Origin: Nocardioides alpinus
Lineage (GTDB): Bacteria > Actinomycetota > Actinomycetes > Propionibacteriales > Nocardioidaceae
DNA: 64,000 nt
Reading direction: 5' to 3'
Assembly: GCF_900112035.1 (NCBI RefSeq)
Contig: NZ_FOKC01000002.1
Coordinates: 124,001-188,000 of the forward strand
Shown in pieces: positions 26,702 to 35,234 of this stretch (within the stretch, counting starts at the first letter, position 1; each line of letters opens with the position of its first letter). A program made the position numbers and the translations under genes. The notes beneath the pieces were generated by a model. That model was not told the DNA's origin. It did not search any database and saw only the letters and a program-made list of their open reading frames with translations.

Positions 26702-27585
26702 CCGCCGCCCTCGTCCGCCCGATGCGCGAGGGCGACCTCGCGGCGTTCGGTGAGATCACCGCCACCAGCTACTACGAGGTCGACGCCCGCACCTACCAGC
26801 GCGCGTGGCCCGACCCCGTACGCCGCCCGCCCGGGCGCAACGGCGCGTGGCTCAACCGCGCCCGTGCCGCCCTCGACACCGACCCGGGCGGCTGCTGGGT
26901 CGCCGAGGTGGACGGCGAGGTCGTCGGTGGGGCGGTGTCACGGGTCCGCGAGCTGATGTGGATCCTGGCGTCCTTCGCCGTTCTCCCCCAGCACCAGGGC
27001 CGGGGCATCGGCACCCAGCTGATGGCGGCGGCGATGCACCACGGACGCGGCTGCCTGCGGGGCATGTTCGCGGCCAGCGCCGACCCCGGCGCCGTACGCC
27101 GCTACCGGCTCGCGGGCTTCGACCTGCATCCGCAGATGCTGCTGATGGGCGTCGTGGACCGCAGTGAGATCCCCGTCGTCGACCGGGTGCGCGAGGGTGC
27201 TGCGGGCGACATCGACCTGCTCAACTCCGTCGACCGGCAGACCCGGGGTGCCGCGCACCTGTCGGACCACGAGCTGCTGCTCGCCCAGTTCAGGCTCGTC
27301 GTCACCGACCACACCACCGGGGCGGGCTACGCCTACGTCGACGACGACGGCGCCCCGACCCTGCTCGCGGCCACCAACCGGCGTACGGCGGCCAAGCTGA
27401 TGTGGGAGGCGCTCGCGTCCTCACGACCGGGCGAGCAGGTCTCCGTGCACCACATCACCGCCGCCAACGCCTGGGCCCTCGACGTGGGTCTCGCGGCACG
27501 GCTGGCGATCCACCAGAGCGGCTTCCTGTGCGTGCGACAGATGAAGCCACCGACTCCCTACCTCCACCACGGCAGCCTCCTTTAG
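26698..27585 (+). CDS. GNAT-family N-acetyltransferase
   Basis: 295 residues, GTG 26698. The acetyl-CoA motif is clear: SFAVLPQHQGRGIGTQLMAAAM (Q/R-x-x-G-x-G/A), at about residue 95, with GCLRGMFAASADPGAVRRYRLAGF after it. The second half (about 160-290) looks like a degenerate second GNAT-like domain, so this is a double-domain enzyme. Substrate unknown. Translationally coupled to the SRPBCC gene. Confidence 0.82.
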   Translation: MTAALVRPMREGDLAAFGEITATSYYEVDARTYQRAWPDPVRRPPGRNGAWLNRARAALDTDPGGCWVAEVDGEVVGGAVSRVRELMWILASFAVLPQHQGRGIGTQLMAAAMHHGRGCLRGMFAASADPGAVRRYRLAGFDLHPQMLLMGVVDRSEIPVVDRVREGAAGDIDLLNSVDRQTRGAAHLSDHELLLAQFRLVVTDHTTGAGYAYVDDDGAPTLLAATNRRTAAKLMWEALASSRPGEQVSVHHITAANAWALDVGLAARLAIHQSGFLCVRQMKPPTPYLHHGSLL

Positions 27586-27607
27586 GAGACGCCGCCAGGG
27601 GACGCCT

Positions 27608-28852
27608 CTAGGAGAGGTGCGAGCCCGGCTCGAGCCGCGCACCCGCGGCCACCCGACCGGTCACGACGGAGTCGCGACCGACCAGCACGACGTCCTCGTC
27701 GCGCGCCAGCCGTGCGGTCGGCTCGGCGCCGACCCTTGCGCGCGCGGCGACGGAGGAGCGCTCGTCGAGCACCGTGGTGCGTACGACCGCACCGGCCCGG
27801 ACCACGCAGTCCTCCATGATCACGCTGTCGTGGACCTCGGCGCCCTTCTCCACGACCACGCCCGGGCCCAGCACGCTGCCGACCACGAGGCCGGAGACGT
27901 CCGAACCCGGCGAGAGCAGGGAGTCGCGGCACTCGCCGGACGCACGCACCCGCGCCGCGGGACGGTCGGGCCAGTGGGAGATGACCGGGCGGCCCGGGTG
28001 GTCGAAGACGTCGACCTTGCCGGCCAGCAGGTCGCGGTGGGACTGGAGGTAGAGGCCGGGCTGACCGACGTCGCGCCAGTAGCCGCTGAGGGGTACGGCG
28101 CCGACCTTGCCGCTCTCGACGAGTCGCGGCAGCAGGTGCTCGCCGAAGTCGCCGATGCCGCTGTCGCCGTCAGCCGCGTCCTCGGGGTCCTGCTCCCCGA
28201 CCAGCTCGGCGCGCAGGGTGTGGAGCGCTGCCATCAGCGCCTCGGTGTCGTAGACGAAGATCTCGGTCGCGACCGTGCCGGCCGAGGGCTTCGAGGGCTT
28301 GTGCTCGATGCCGGTGACGGTGCCGTCGCGGTTCGCGAGCACCACGACGTTGTCGGACGCGTCCTTCTTGGTCACCTCGCTGGTCAGCACCGTCGCCACC
28401 CGCCCGGAGGCGACGTGCTCGTCCACGACCGGGCCGAGGTCCATGTTGAAGACGTGGTCGGCGCTGCAGACGACGAGCGTCCGGGCGCCGAAGGCCTCGA
28501 TGTCGGCCGACATCCGCAGCAGCAGGTCGCCGTTGCCGTGGGCGAAGCCGCTCTCGGTCGCGGGACCGGTGCCGGTCTGCGGGACGATGCGACGGAACCC
28601 GCCACGGTTGCGGTCGAGCGACCACGGACGCCCGCCGGAGAGGTACTCGTCGATGGACGTCACCTGGTACTCCAGCGACACCCACACGTCGGCCAGGTCG
28701 GCGTGCACGAGCCCGGACAGCGCGAAGTCGATCAGCCGGTGCACCCCGCCGTACGGCAGCGCGGGCTTGGCGCGCTCCCGGGTGAGGACATCCATGCGGG
28801 AGCCCTGTCCGCCCGCTTGGACCAGGGCCAGTACCTCACCGCGACGTGGCAT
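27608..28852 (-). CDS. GlgC-like sugar nucleotidyltransferase with left-handed helix domain
   Basis: 414 residues from ATG 28852. N-terminal nucleotidyltransferase domain begins ALVQAGGQGSRMDVLTRERAKPALPYGG, the GlgC form of the GxGxR nucleotide loop with the substrate Lys. Further GlgC landmarks are HVFNMDLGPVVDEHV and GYWRDVGQPGLYLQSH. The C-terminal part (about 280-400) has hexapeptide-like repeats. It belongs to the glucose-1-phosphate adenylyltransferase family, but the altered signature (Q and S in the loop) leaves the sugar and nucleotide open. Divergent from nadA; convergent with the GNAT gene. Confidence 0.85.
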   Translation of the reverse strand: MPRRGEVLALVQAGGQGSRMDVLTRERAKPALPYGGVHRLIDFALSGLVHADLADVWVSLEYQVTSIDEYLSGGRPWSLDRNRGGFRRIVPQTGTGPATESGFAHGNGDLLLRMSADIEAFGARTLVVCSADHVFNMDLGPVVDEHVASGRVATVLTSEVTKKDASDNVVVLANRDGTVTGIEHKPSKPSAGTVATEIFVYDTEALMAALHTLRAELVGEQDPEDAADGDSGIGDFGEHLLPRLVESGKVGAVPLSGYWRDVGQPGLYLQSHRDLLAGKVDVFDHPGRPVISHWPDRPAARVRASGECRDSLLSPGSDVSGLVVGSVLGPGVVVEKGAEVHDSVIMEDCVVRAGAVVRTTVLDERSSVAARARVGAEPTARLARDEDVVLVGRDSVVTGRVAAGARLEPGSHLS

Positions 28853-28908
28853 GGCCGAAGCATGGCACGCGGCGGTCCCGCGCCGTGCCCCCTCTTAGGA
28901 TGTGCTGC

Positions 28909-30081
28909 ATGAGCATCGTCGACCTGCCGCTCCTCCCCCTCGGCAAGGGCCGCGACCTCGACGCCGAGCGCGGCGTGGAGTGTCCCGGTGACCTCCCGGC
29001 AGCGTCCGACCCGGGCCTGGTCGAGCGAGCGCGTGCTGCCAAGGCGGCGCTGGGCGAGCGGCTCTTCGTGCTCGGCCACCACTACCAGCGCGACGAGGTC
29101 ATCCAGTTCGCCGACGTCACCGGCGACTCGTTCAAGCTGGCGCGCGATGCCGCGGGACGGCCCGCTGCCGAGTTCATCGTCTTCTGCGGCGTGCACTTCA
29201 TGGCCGAGTCGGCCGACATCCTCACCTCGCCGACGCAGCGCGTGATCCTCCCCGACCTCGCGGCCGGCTGCTCGATGGCCGACATGGCCCGCCTGCGCCA
29301 GGTCGAGGACGCCTGGGACGCGATGGCCGACGCCGGGATCCAGGACAGTGTCGTGCCGGTGACCTACATGAACTCCAGCGCCGACATCAAGGCGTTCTGC
29401 GGCCGCAACGGTGGCGTCGTGTGCACCTCGTCCAACGCCGACGTGGCGCTGGAGTGGGCGCAGGAGCAGCGGCCCGGTGCCAAGATCCTGTTCCTCCCCG
29501 ACCAGCACCTGGGCCGCAACACCGCCGTGCTCAAGATGGGGATGTCCCTCGAGGACTGCGTGGTCTGGGACCCGCAGCAGCCCGGCGGCGGGCTCAGCGC
29601 CGAGGAGCTCCAGGACGCGCGGATGATCCTGTGGAAGGGCCACTGCTCGGTCCACGGCCGCTTCTCCGCGGACGTCGTCGACGAGCTGCGCATCAAGCAC
29701 CCCGGCATCAACATCCTGGTCCACCCCGAGTGCACCCACGAGGTCGTCCTCAAGGCCGACCTGGTCGGGTCGACCGAGTTCATCATCAAGACCATCGAGG
29801 CCGCCGAGCCCGGCACGGTCTGGGCGATCGGCACCGAGCTCAACCTCGTCCAGCGCCTCAAGGACGCCCACCCCGACAAGACGATCGTCTTCCTCGACCG
29901 CAACGTCTGCTACTGCTCCACGATGAACCGGATCGACCTGCCGCACCTCGTCTGGGCCCTCGAGAACCTGGTCGCCGGCACGGTCGTCAACCAGATCACC
30001 GTCGACCCGGAGACCGAGGCCGACGCGCTCCTCGCGCTGCAGCGGATGCTCGACCTGCCCGGCAAGTCCCACCGCGACTGA
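28909..30081 (+). CDS. nadA: quinolinate synthase
   Basis: 390 residues; ATG 28909 has AGGAT upstream, ATG 28900 is possible. Condenses iminoaspartate with dihydroxyacetone phosphate to quinolinate in NAD synthesis and carries a [4Fe-4S] cluster. Motifs: LGHHYQRDEVIQFAD, VFCGVHFMAESADIL (C93), HPECTHEVV and NVCYCSTMNRIDL, giving the three cluster cysteines. It is the longer actinobacterial-type form. nadB and nadC are not within this window. The divergent GlgC-like gene is 56 bp away. Confidence 0.97.
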   Translation: MSIVDLPLLPLGKGRDLDAERGVECPGDLPAASDPGLVERARAAKAALGERLFVLGHHYQRDEVIQFADVTGDSFKLARDAAGRPAAEFIVFCGVHFMAESADILTSPTQRVILPDLAAGCSMADMARLRQVEDAWDAMADAGIQDSVVPVTYMNSSADIKAFCGRNGGVVCTSSNADVALEWAQEQRPGAKILFLPDQHLGRNTAVLKMGMSLEDCVVWDPQQPGGGLSAEELQDARMILWKGHCSVHGRFSADVVDELRIKHPGINILVHPECTHEVVLKADLVGSTEFIIKTIEAAEPGTVWAIGTELNLVQRLKDAHPDKTIVFLDRNVCYCSTMNRIDLPHLVWALENLVAGTVVNQITVDPETEADALLALQRMLDLPGKSHRD

Positions 30082-30087
30082 CCGACT

Positions 30088-31281
30088 GTGTCTCCCGCGG
30101 TGCCGCACCTCAGCGATGCCGAGCGCCGGCGCCGGATCGGCGTACGCCATGCCCTCGCGCCGTCCCACCGGCTGGGCGACGTCGCCGCGGTGACGCGGGC
30201 GATGACGGTTCTGCATGCGACCGAGGCGGCCACGGTGCACCTGGCGGTCGCGGCCCGGTCCGAGGGCCTCACCCCCGCGCACGTCGACGCAGCCCTGTAC
30301 GACGACCGCGAGGTCGTCAAGCAGCTGGCGATGCGACGCACGCTCTTCGTCTTCCCCCGCGAGCTCCTGCCCGCCGCCTGGGGCAGCGCCTCGGCGCGGG
30401 TCGCGACGGCGGAGGGCAGACGCATCGCCAAGGCCGTCGCGGCCGCCGGCGTCGCCGAGGACGGCGACGCCTGGCTCGAGGCGGCCCGCGCTGCCACGCT
30501 GGCCCGCCTGGCCGTCGGACCGGCGACGACCACGCAGCTGCGCGCCGACGTGCCCGAGCTGGCCGGGACGACCGGCGGGACCTCCGACAAGGTTTACGAC
30601 CGGCCGACGCCGGTGGCGCCGTGGGTGCTGACCCACCTCGGGCTCACCGGCGCCGCCCTCCGGGGCCGCAACGCCGGCCACTGGCGCCTCAACAAGCCGA
30701 GCTGGACCCTCACCCACGACTGGCTCGACGAGGTGCCGGTCGCCCTCGACGAGGCAGAGGGGTACGCCGACCTCGTCCGCGCCTGGCTGGGCACCTTCGG
30801 CCCCGGCACCGCCGACGACATCCAGTGGTGGCTCGGCTCGACCAAGACCGCGGTCGCGCGTGCCCTCGCCGACGTCGGGGCCGAGGAGGTCGCGCTCGAG
30901 GACGGCACCACCGGCTGGGTGCTCGCCGGTGACGCCGAGGACACCGCGCCCCTGGAACCGTGGGCGGCGCTGCTGCCGACGCTCGACCCGACCGTGATGG
31001 GCTGGAAGGCGCGGGCGTTCTACCTCCGCCCCGACCACGTCGCCCACCTCTTCGACACCAACGGCAACGCCGGCACCACGGCGTGGTGGGACGGCCGGAT
31101 CGTCGGCTGCTGGGTGCAGGACCCCGACGGGGGCGTACGTCTCTCGCTGCTCGAGGACGTCGGCGCCGAGGGGCGCGCCGCGCTGGACCGCGAGGCCGAG
31201 CGGCTCACGGCCTGGCTGGGCGGCACCGTGATCGGCAACGTCTATGCCTCGCGACTGATGAAGCAGGCCAAGCTGCCTTGA
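30088..31281 (+). CDS. winged-helix DNA-binding domain protein (HTH_42, AlkX/YcaQ-like)
   Basis: 397 residues, GTG 30088, 6 bp after nadA. Begins RRIGVRHALAPSHRL and continues VTRAMTVLHATEAATVHLAVAAR and VVKQLAMRRTLFVFPRELLPAAWGSA, which are diagnostic of PF06224. Family relatives (AlkZ/YcaQ) are DNA glycosylases acting on bulky or cross-linked lesions. The Q-x-Q/E catalytic motif is not clearly visible here, so glycosylase activity is not claimed. The 3' end runs into a 14-bp tandem repeat. Confidence 0.85.
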   Translation: MSPAVPHLSDAERRRRIGVRHALAPSHRLGDVAAVTRAMTVLHATEAATVHLAVAARSEGLTPAHVDAALYDDREVVKQLAMRRTLFVFPRELLPAAWGSASARVATAEGRRIAKAVAAAGVAEDGDAWLEAARAATLARLAVGPATTTQLRADVPELAGTTGGTSDKVYDRPTPVAPWVLTHLGLTGAALRGRNAGHWRLNKPSWTLTHDWLDEVPVALDEAEGYADLVRAWLGTFGPGTADDIQWWLGSTKTAVARALADVGAEEVALEDGTTGWVLAGDAEDTAPLEPWAALLPTLDPTVMGWKARAFYLRPDHVAHLFDTNGNAGTTAWWDGRIVGCWVQDPDGGVRLSLLEDVGAEGRAALDREAERLTAWLGGTVIGNVYASRLMKQAKLP

Positions 31282-31328
31282 CCCAGCTGCCCTGACCCAG
31301 TTGCCCCTACCCGGCTGCCCCGACCGAG
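31273..31328. repeat. 14-bp degenerate tandem repeat, four units
   Basis: CTGCCTTGACCCAG, CTGCCCTGACCCAG, TTGCCCCTACCCGG and CTGCCCCGACCGAG in succession. The first unit includes the last two sense codons and stop of the winged-helix gene; the rest fills the gap to the convergent kinase gene. Confidence 0.75.
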
Positions 31329-31333
31329 GTCGT

Positions 31334-32518
31334 CTAGGAGGCGTCGACGACCGGCAGCTCGAACCAGAACACCGATCCACCGCCCTCACGGGCGTCGACA
31401 CCCATGGAGCCGCCGTGTGCCTCGACGATCCGGCGGCACGTCGCCAGGCCGATGCCCACGCCGGCGACGCTCTTGTCCAGCCGCGCGAGCGGGGCGAAGA
31501 CCCGCTCCCTGGCCTCGACGGGGATGCCGCGCCCGCGGTCGCGCACCTCGATCCGGTTGTGCCGGCCGAGCGGGTGGCTGTCGACCTCGATCTCGGGCGG
31601 CTCACCGTCCTCGCTGAACTTCGTCGCGTTGTCGAGGAGGTTCATCAGGACCGAGCGCAGCTGCGCGGCGTCGCCGCGTGCCGCGGGCAGCTCCCCCATC
31701 ACCCGCACGGTCTGCGGGAGCACGTGCCCGGAGAGGTCGTCCAGCGCGAGCGCCAGCTCGACGCCGAGGTCGACCAGGTCCTCGCCCGGTGACGATCCCT
31801 GGGTCGCGAACTCGAGGAGGTTGTCGATCAGCCCGTTCATCCGGTCGACGCCGCGACGGGCCCTGGCCACGGTGTCGGCCTGACCCGCCTCGGTGATGTC
31901 GAGCTCGAGCGCCTCGAGCGACAGCGAGACCGAGGTCAGCGGGTTCTTGAGGTCGTGGCTGACCTGGCCGGCGAAGTGGCTGAGCCGGTCGTTGGACGTG
32001 CTCAGGCGGTCGTTGGCCGCGCTGAGCAGGCGCGAGGCCAGCTCCAGCTCCAGGACGTCGACGACCCGGTCGGCCAGCTGCGCCAGGCCCTTGGCGGACT
32101 CGGGGGTCACCGGGTGGACGTCGTTGTCGAAGACGCACAGCGTGCCGATCACGACACCGGCCGGGGTCCGCAACGGGTGCGAGCCGTAGTACTTCACGTG
32201 GGCGATCTCGCCCGTCGTCCACGGGTTCTGCGCGAACCGGACGTCCTCGCCCGCGTCCTCGAGCATGATCGGCTGGTCCGACTCCACGACCAGCCGGCAC
32301 ATCGAGCTCTCGATGGGTGAGTCCCCGCCCTCGAACCCGGCCGTGGCGACCTGGTGCTGGGCGCTGGCGCTCAGCAGGTTGATCGCCGCGAACGGGACGC
32401 CCGCCACCTGCGCGGCCAGCTCGACCAGGGCGTCGAGCTCGCGCCGGGCCGGCGCCCCGACGACGTCGTACGTCGCCAGCACCCGCTCGCGCTGCTGGTC
32501 ACGGACCTCGTCGCTCAC
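31334..32518 (-). CDS. GAF-domain sensor histidine kinase
   Basis: 394 residues from GTG 32518, overlapping the pspAB stop by 4 bases. A GAF domain (about 22-160, with SSMCRLVVES and YYGSHPLRTPAGVVIGTLCVFD) precedes a short linker, the DHp helix with H188 in QVSHDLKNPLTSVSLSLEAL, and a HATPase domain with N-box LMNLLDNATKF, G1 RDRGRGIP and G2 GVGIGLATCRRIVEAHGG. No membrane helix, so it is cytoplasmic. No response regulator lies next to it. Translational coupling to the Psp/HtpX genes suggests a sensory role in that envelope-stress operon; this is inference. Confidence 0.9.
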   Translation of the reverse strand: MSDEVRDQQRERVLATYDVVGAPARRELDALVELAAQVAGVPFAAINLLSASAQHQVATAGFEGGDSPIESSMCRLVVESDQPIMLEDAGEDVRFAQNPWTTGEIAHVKYYGSHPLRTPAGVVIGTLCVFDNDVHPVTPESAKGLAQLADRVVDVLELELASRLLSAANDRLSTSNDRLSHFAGQVSHDLKNPLTSVSLSLEALELDITEAGQADTVARARRGVDRMNGLIDNLLEFATQGSSPGEDLVDLGVELALALDDLSGHVLPQTVRVMGELPAARGDAAQLRSVLMNLLDNATKFSEDGEPPEIEVDSHPLGRHNRIEVRDRGRGIPVEARERVFAPLARLDKSVAGVGIGLATCRRIVEAHGGSMGVDAREGGGSVFWFELPVVDAS

Positions 32519-33087
32519 AGGCCCGGCGCCTTCCACACGGCCAGCCAGCGCTGCAGGTCGGGCTCCATCGGAAGCTCCTTGTCGAGTTGGTCGCGCACAG
32601 AGAGCTCCAGGAGGGTGTCGCGGGTCTGCTCCCCGCTGGGAGCGAACGCGTAGAAGGTGCCCTGCTTGTAGAGGTACGTCAGCCCCACCCGCCGTCCGGC
32701 CGCGTCGGCGAACGGCACCAGCGAGCACAGCAGGCCGCCAGCGAAGCCGTTGAGCTCGAGCGTCGTGTTGACGGCGTGGAGGCCGGTGCAGAGCCCGGAC
32801 AGGTCGGCCGGATCGCCGGTGACGACGAGCCAGGTGAACCCGAAGTCGTCCTGCGAGACGGTGACGTCCGGCGCCTCGGCGTCGTCACGCAGCAGGGCCA
32901 GCACGTCGTCCTGCGTCTGCGCGAAGGCGGCACCCGCGGCCGAGCGGTAGCACACGGATCCGGAGCCGGTGGGCACGAGACCGAGGGTGGTCTGCAACGT
33001 GATCGCCGCGCTCGGCACCAGGAACAGTGCGTCGAGGTCGTTGCGCTTGGGGCGCGTCCGCGCACGCACCGTCTCCCAGAGTCCCAT
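32515..33087 (-). CDS. pspAB: PspA-associated protein PspAB
   Basis: 190 residues from ATG 33087. Starts MGLWETVRARTRPKRNDLDALFLVPSAAITLQ, has GFTWLVVTGDP and the aromatic stretch YKQGTFYAFAP, the pattern of the actinobacterial PspAB family. No enzyme motif. It is found with PspA, PspAA and HtpX in actinobacterial Psp operons; here it sits 9 bp after htpX. Confidence 0.85.
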   Translation of the reverse strand: MGLWETVRARTRPKRNDLDALFLVPSAAITLQTTLGLVPTGSGSVCYRSAAGAAFAQTQDDVLALLRDDAEAPDVTVSQDDFGFTWLVVTGDPADLSGLCTGLHAVNTTLELNGFAGGLLCSLVPFADAAGRRVGLTYLYKQGTFYAFAPSGEQTRDTLLELSVRDQLDKELPMEPDLQRWLAVWKAPGL

Positions 33088-33096
33088 GCGTCCTCC

Positions 33097-33999
33097 TCAG
33101 GCCGTGGGCCGGCTGAGCTCGGCCTGGATGCGGGCCAGCTGCTCGAGGCGCTGCTGCAGCGGCGGGTGCGTGGCCAGCAGGCCGGTCAGCCCGCCGCTGA
33201 TCGCCGGGACGATGCACAGTGCACTGGCCGCGCTGCCGGCCCGGAGGTCGCGGGTGGGAGTGGCAGCCACCTCGCCGCTGATCTTCTGCAGGGCGCTGCC
33301 GAGCGCGGCGGGCTTGAGCGTGAGGTAGGCGCCGGCCCGGTCGGCGCTCAGCTCGCGGTAGCGCGAGAGCAGCCGCAGCAGCAGGAAGCTCACGGCGTAC
33401 ACCACGAGGCTGACGACGAGGGCGATGAGCACGGCGGGCAGGGCGCTGTTGCTGCGCGAGCGGCCGAGCGCGCCGAACTGGGCGGCACGCATCAGCAGGC
33501 CGGCTGCGATGCCGGCCGAGGAGGCCACCGTCATGACGAGGACGTCGCGGTGGGCGACGTGGCTCAGCTCGTGGGCCAGCACCGCCTCCAGCTCCTCGGC
33601 ATCCAGCGTCTGCAGGATGCCGGTCGTCACGCACACCACGGCGCGGTCGGGCGAGCGACCGGTGGCGAACGCGTTGGGGACCGACATGTCCGCGATGCCG
33701 ACCCGGGGCTTGGGCATGTCGGCCAGCGCGCAGAGCCGGTCGATCATGCCGTGCAGCTCGGGCGCCTCCTCCGGCGCGACCTCGCGAGCGCGCATGGCCC
33801 GCATCGCCATCGTGTCCGAGCTCCACCACTGCCAGAACGCCAGACCGATGCCGGCCGCGGCGATGACAGGGGCCCAGCCGGGACCGACCGCGTACGTCGC
33901 ACCGACGACCAGCGCCACGAAGACGCCACCCAGGAGGAACATGGTGAGGGTCATCCGGGCGGTGAGCCCGGTGTCCTTGATGAAGCGCGAGGTGGCCAA
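33097..33999 (-). CDS. htpX: membrane zinc metalloprotease HtpX
   Basis: 300 residues from ATG 33999. Membrane protease of the M48 family. The N-terminal two-helix pair (about 20-58) is followed by the zinc site HELSH (H143, E144, H147) and later two more helices (about 155-175, 185-215). The third zinc ligand is in the ELSADRAG region (about 225). Degrades misfolded membrane proteins. Its position inside the psp operon is the actinobacterial arrangement. Confidence 0.92.
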   Translation of the reverse strand: MATSRFIKDTGLTARMTLTMFLLGGVFVALVVGATYAVGPGWAPVIAAAGIGLAFWQWWSSDTMAMRAMRAREVAPEEAPELHGMIDRLCALADMPKPRVGIADMSVPNAFATGRSPDRAVVCVTTGILQTLDAEELEAVLAHELSHVAHRDVLVMTVASSAGIAAGLLMRAAQFGALGRSRSNSALPAVLIALVVSLVVYAVSFLLLRLLSRYRELSADRAGAYLTLKPAALGSALQKISGEVAATPTRDLRAGSAASALCIVPAISGGLTGLLATHPPLQQRLEQLARIQAELSRPTA

Positions 34000-34007
34000 C
34001 GCCCGCC

Positions 34008-34286
34008 TCAGCCCGGGATCAGGCCGTCGTCGCCCAGGAGCTCGCGGACCTCGTCGATCGTCGCGTCCGGCGGCGGCAGGATGAGGTCGGACTCGTCCAG
34101 CGAGTCGGGGTCGTGGTGCGTGCCGCTGGAGCGCACGGCAGCCAGCAGGCCCTCGAGGGCGAGGCGGAACATCACCTCGTCGCCCGACTCGATGGCGCGC
34201 TCGATCTGGTTGTCGAGCCCGTTGAGGGCGTCGAGCGCGTGGTCGGCCAGGTCGTACTGGCCCTCCCCGAGAATGCGGACGATCAT
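34008..34286 (-). CDS. pspAA: PspA-associated protein PspAA
   Basis: 92 residues from ATG 34286, which overlaps the pspA stop by 4 bases. MIVRILGEGQYDL and LNGLDNQIERAIESGDEVMFRLALEGLL match the small PspAA family, which accompanies PspA in actinobacteria and archaea. No catalytic motif. Probably a PspA modulator; exact role unknown. Confidence 0.88.
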   Translation of the reverse strand: MIVRILGEGQYDLADHALDALNGLDNQIERAIESGDEVMFRLALEGLLAAVRSSGTHHDPDSLDESDLILPPPDATIDEVRELLGDDGLIPG

Positions 34287-35083
34287 GCCCTTCCGCCCTC
34301 GGTGCTCTCGCCCTCGACCTTCACGGCCTCCGGCTCGGCAGCGAGGATGTCGCCGCCGTCAGCGGCCTCGATGGCCTGCGGCGGTGCGTTCCCGGCCTTG
34401 AGCCGGGCCAGCTCGGCCTCGACGTCGGAGCCGGAGCTCAGCGCGTCGAGCTCGCGGGAGATGTCGTCGCCGGCGCTGAGCTGGGAGGCGTCGTCGAGCG
34501 CGCCGGAGGCGATCAGCTCGTCGATCGCCTGGCCCCGCGCCTGCATCTGGGCGGTCTTGTCCTCGGCGCGCTGGATCGCGAGACCCACGTCGCCCATCTC
34601 CTCACCGATGCCCGACATCGCCTCGCCGATGCGCGTCTGCGCCTCGGCCGCGGTGTAGGTGGCCTTGATGGTCTCCTTGCGGGTGCGGAAGGCCTCGACC
34701 TTCGCCTGCAGGCGCTGCTGCGCGAGGACGAGCTTCTCCTCCTCGCCCTGGAGCGTGGCCTGCTGCTCCTTGAGGCTGGTGATCTGCGAGGCGAGGCCCG
34801 ACTTGCGGGTGAGGGCCTCGCGGGCGAGGTCCTCGCGGCCGGCGGCGATCGCCTTCTCGGCCTGGCCCTGGAGCTTGGCGGCCTGGGCCTCGATCTGGTT
34901 GACCTGCAGCTCGACACGCTTGCGGCTCGTGGCCACGTCGGCGACTCCACGGCGGACCTTGGAGAGCAGCTCGAGCTGGCGCTGGTAGCTGTAGTCGAGG
35001 GTCTCGCGGGGGTCCTCCGCCTTGTCCAGGGCCTTGTTGGCCTTGGAGCGGAAGATCAGGCTGATGCGCTTCATGAGACTCAT
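34283..35083 (-). CDS. pspA: phage-shock-protein A (PspA/IM30 family)
   Basis: 266 residues from ATG 35083 (a second ATG three codons on is equally possible). Almost entirely helical. Opens MSLMKRISLIFRSKANKALDKAEDPRETLDYSY, the family amphipathic N-terminus, then long heptads to about residue 190. The C-terminal third is acidic with LDALSSGSDVEAELARLKA. ESCRT-III-like membrane-maintenance protein that assembles at damaged membrane. First gene of the operon. Confidence 0.94.
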   Translation of the reverse strand: MSLMKRISLIFRSKANKALDKAEDPRETLDYSYQRQLELLSKVRRGVADVATSRKRVELQVNQIEAQAAKLQGQAEKAIAAGREDLAREALTRKSGLASQITSLKEQQATLQGEEEKLVLAQQRLQAKVEAFRTRKETIKATYTAAEAQTRIGEAMSGIGEEMGDVGLAIQRAEDKTAQMQARGQAIDELIASGALDDASQLSAGDDISRELDALSSGSDVEAELARLKAGNAPPQAIEAADGGDILAAEPEAVKVEGESTEGGRA

Positions 35084-35234
35084 CGGGGTGGAAACCCTCT
35101 CTTGGTCACGGCTGGGTCGTCAGTCTCACCCTAGGACCAAAGCCAAGCCGGAGGTAGGGCATCCCGCGACCGCGCGCCCACCCGCCGCGGCGATAGGCTG
35201 CTCCCAGCATCCGAACCATCTGAAGGCAGCGCGC

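Noticed and set aside
28732..31605. A 957-residue minus-strand open frame across nadA and the winged-helix gene
   Set aside because: It is the antisense of well-supported plus-strand genes; composition is Gly/Arg/His-rich with no domain. High-GC shadow frame.
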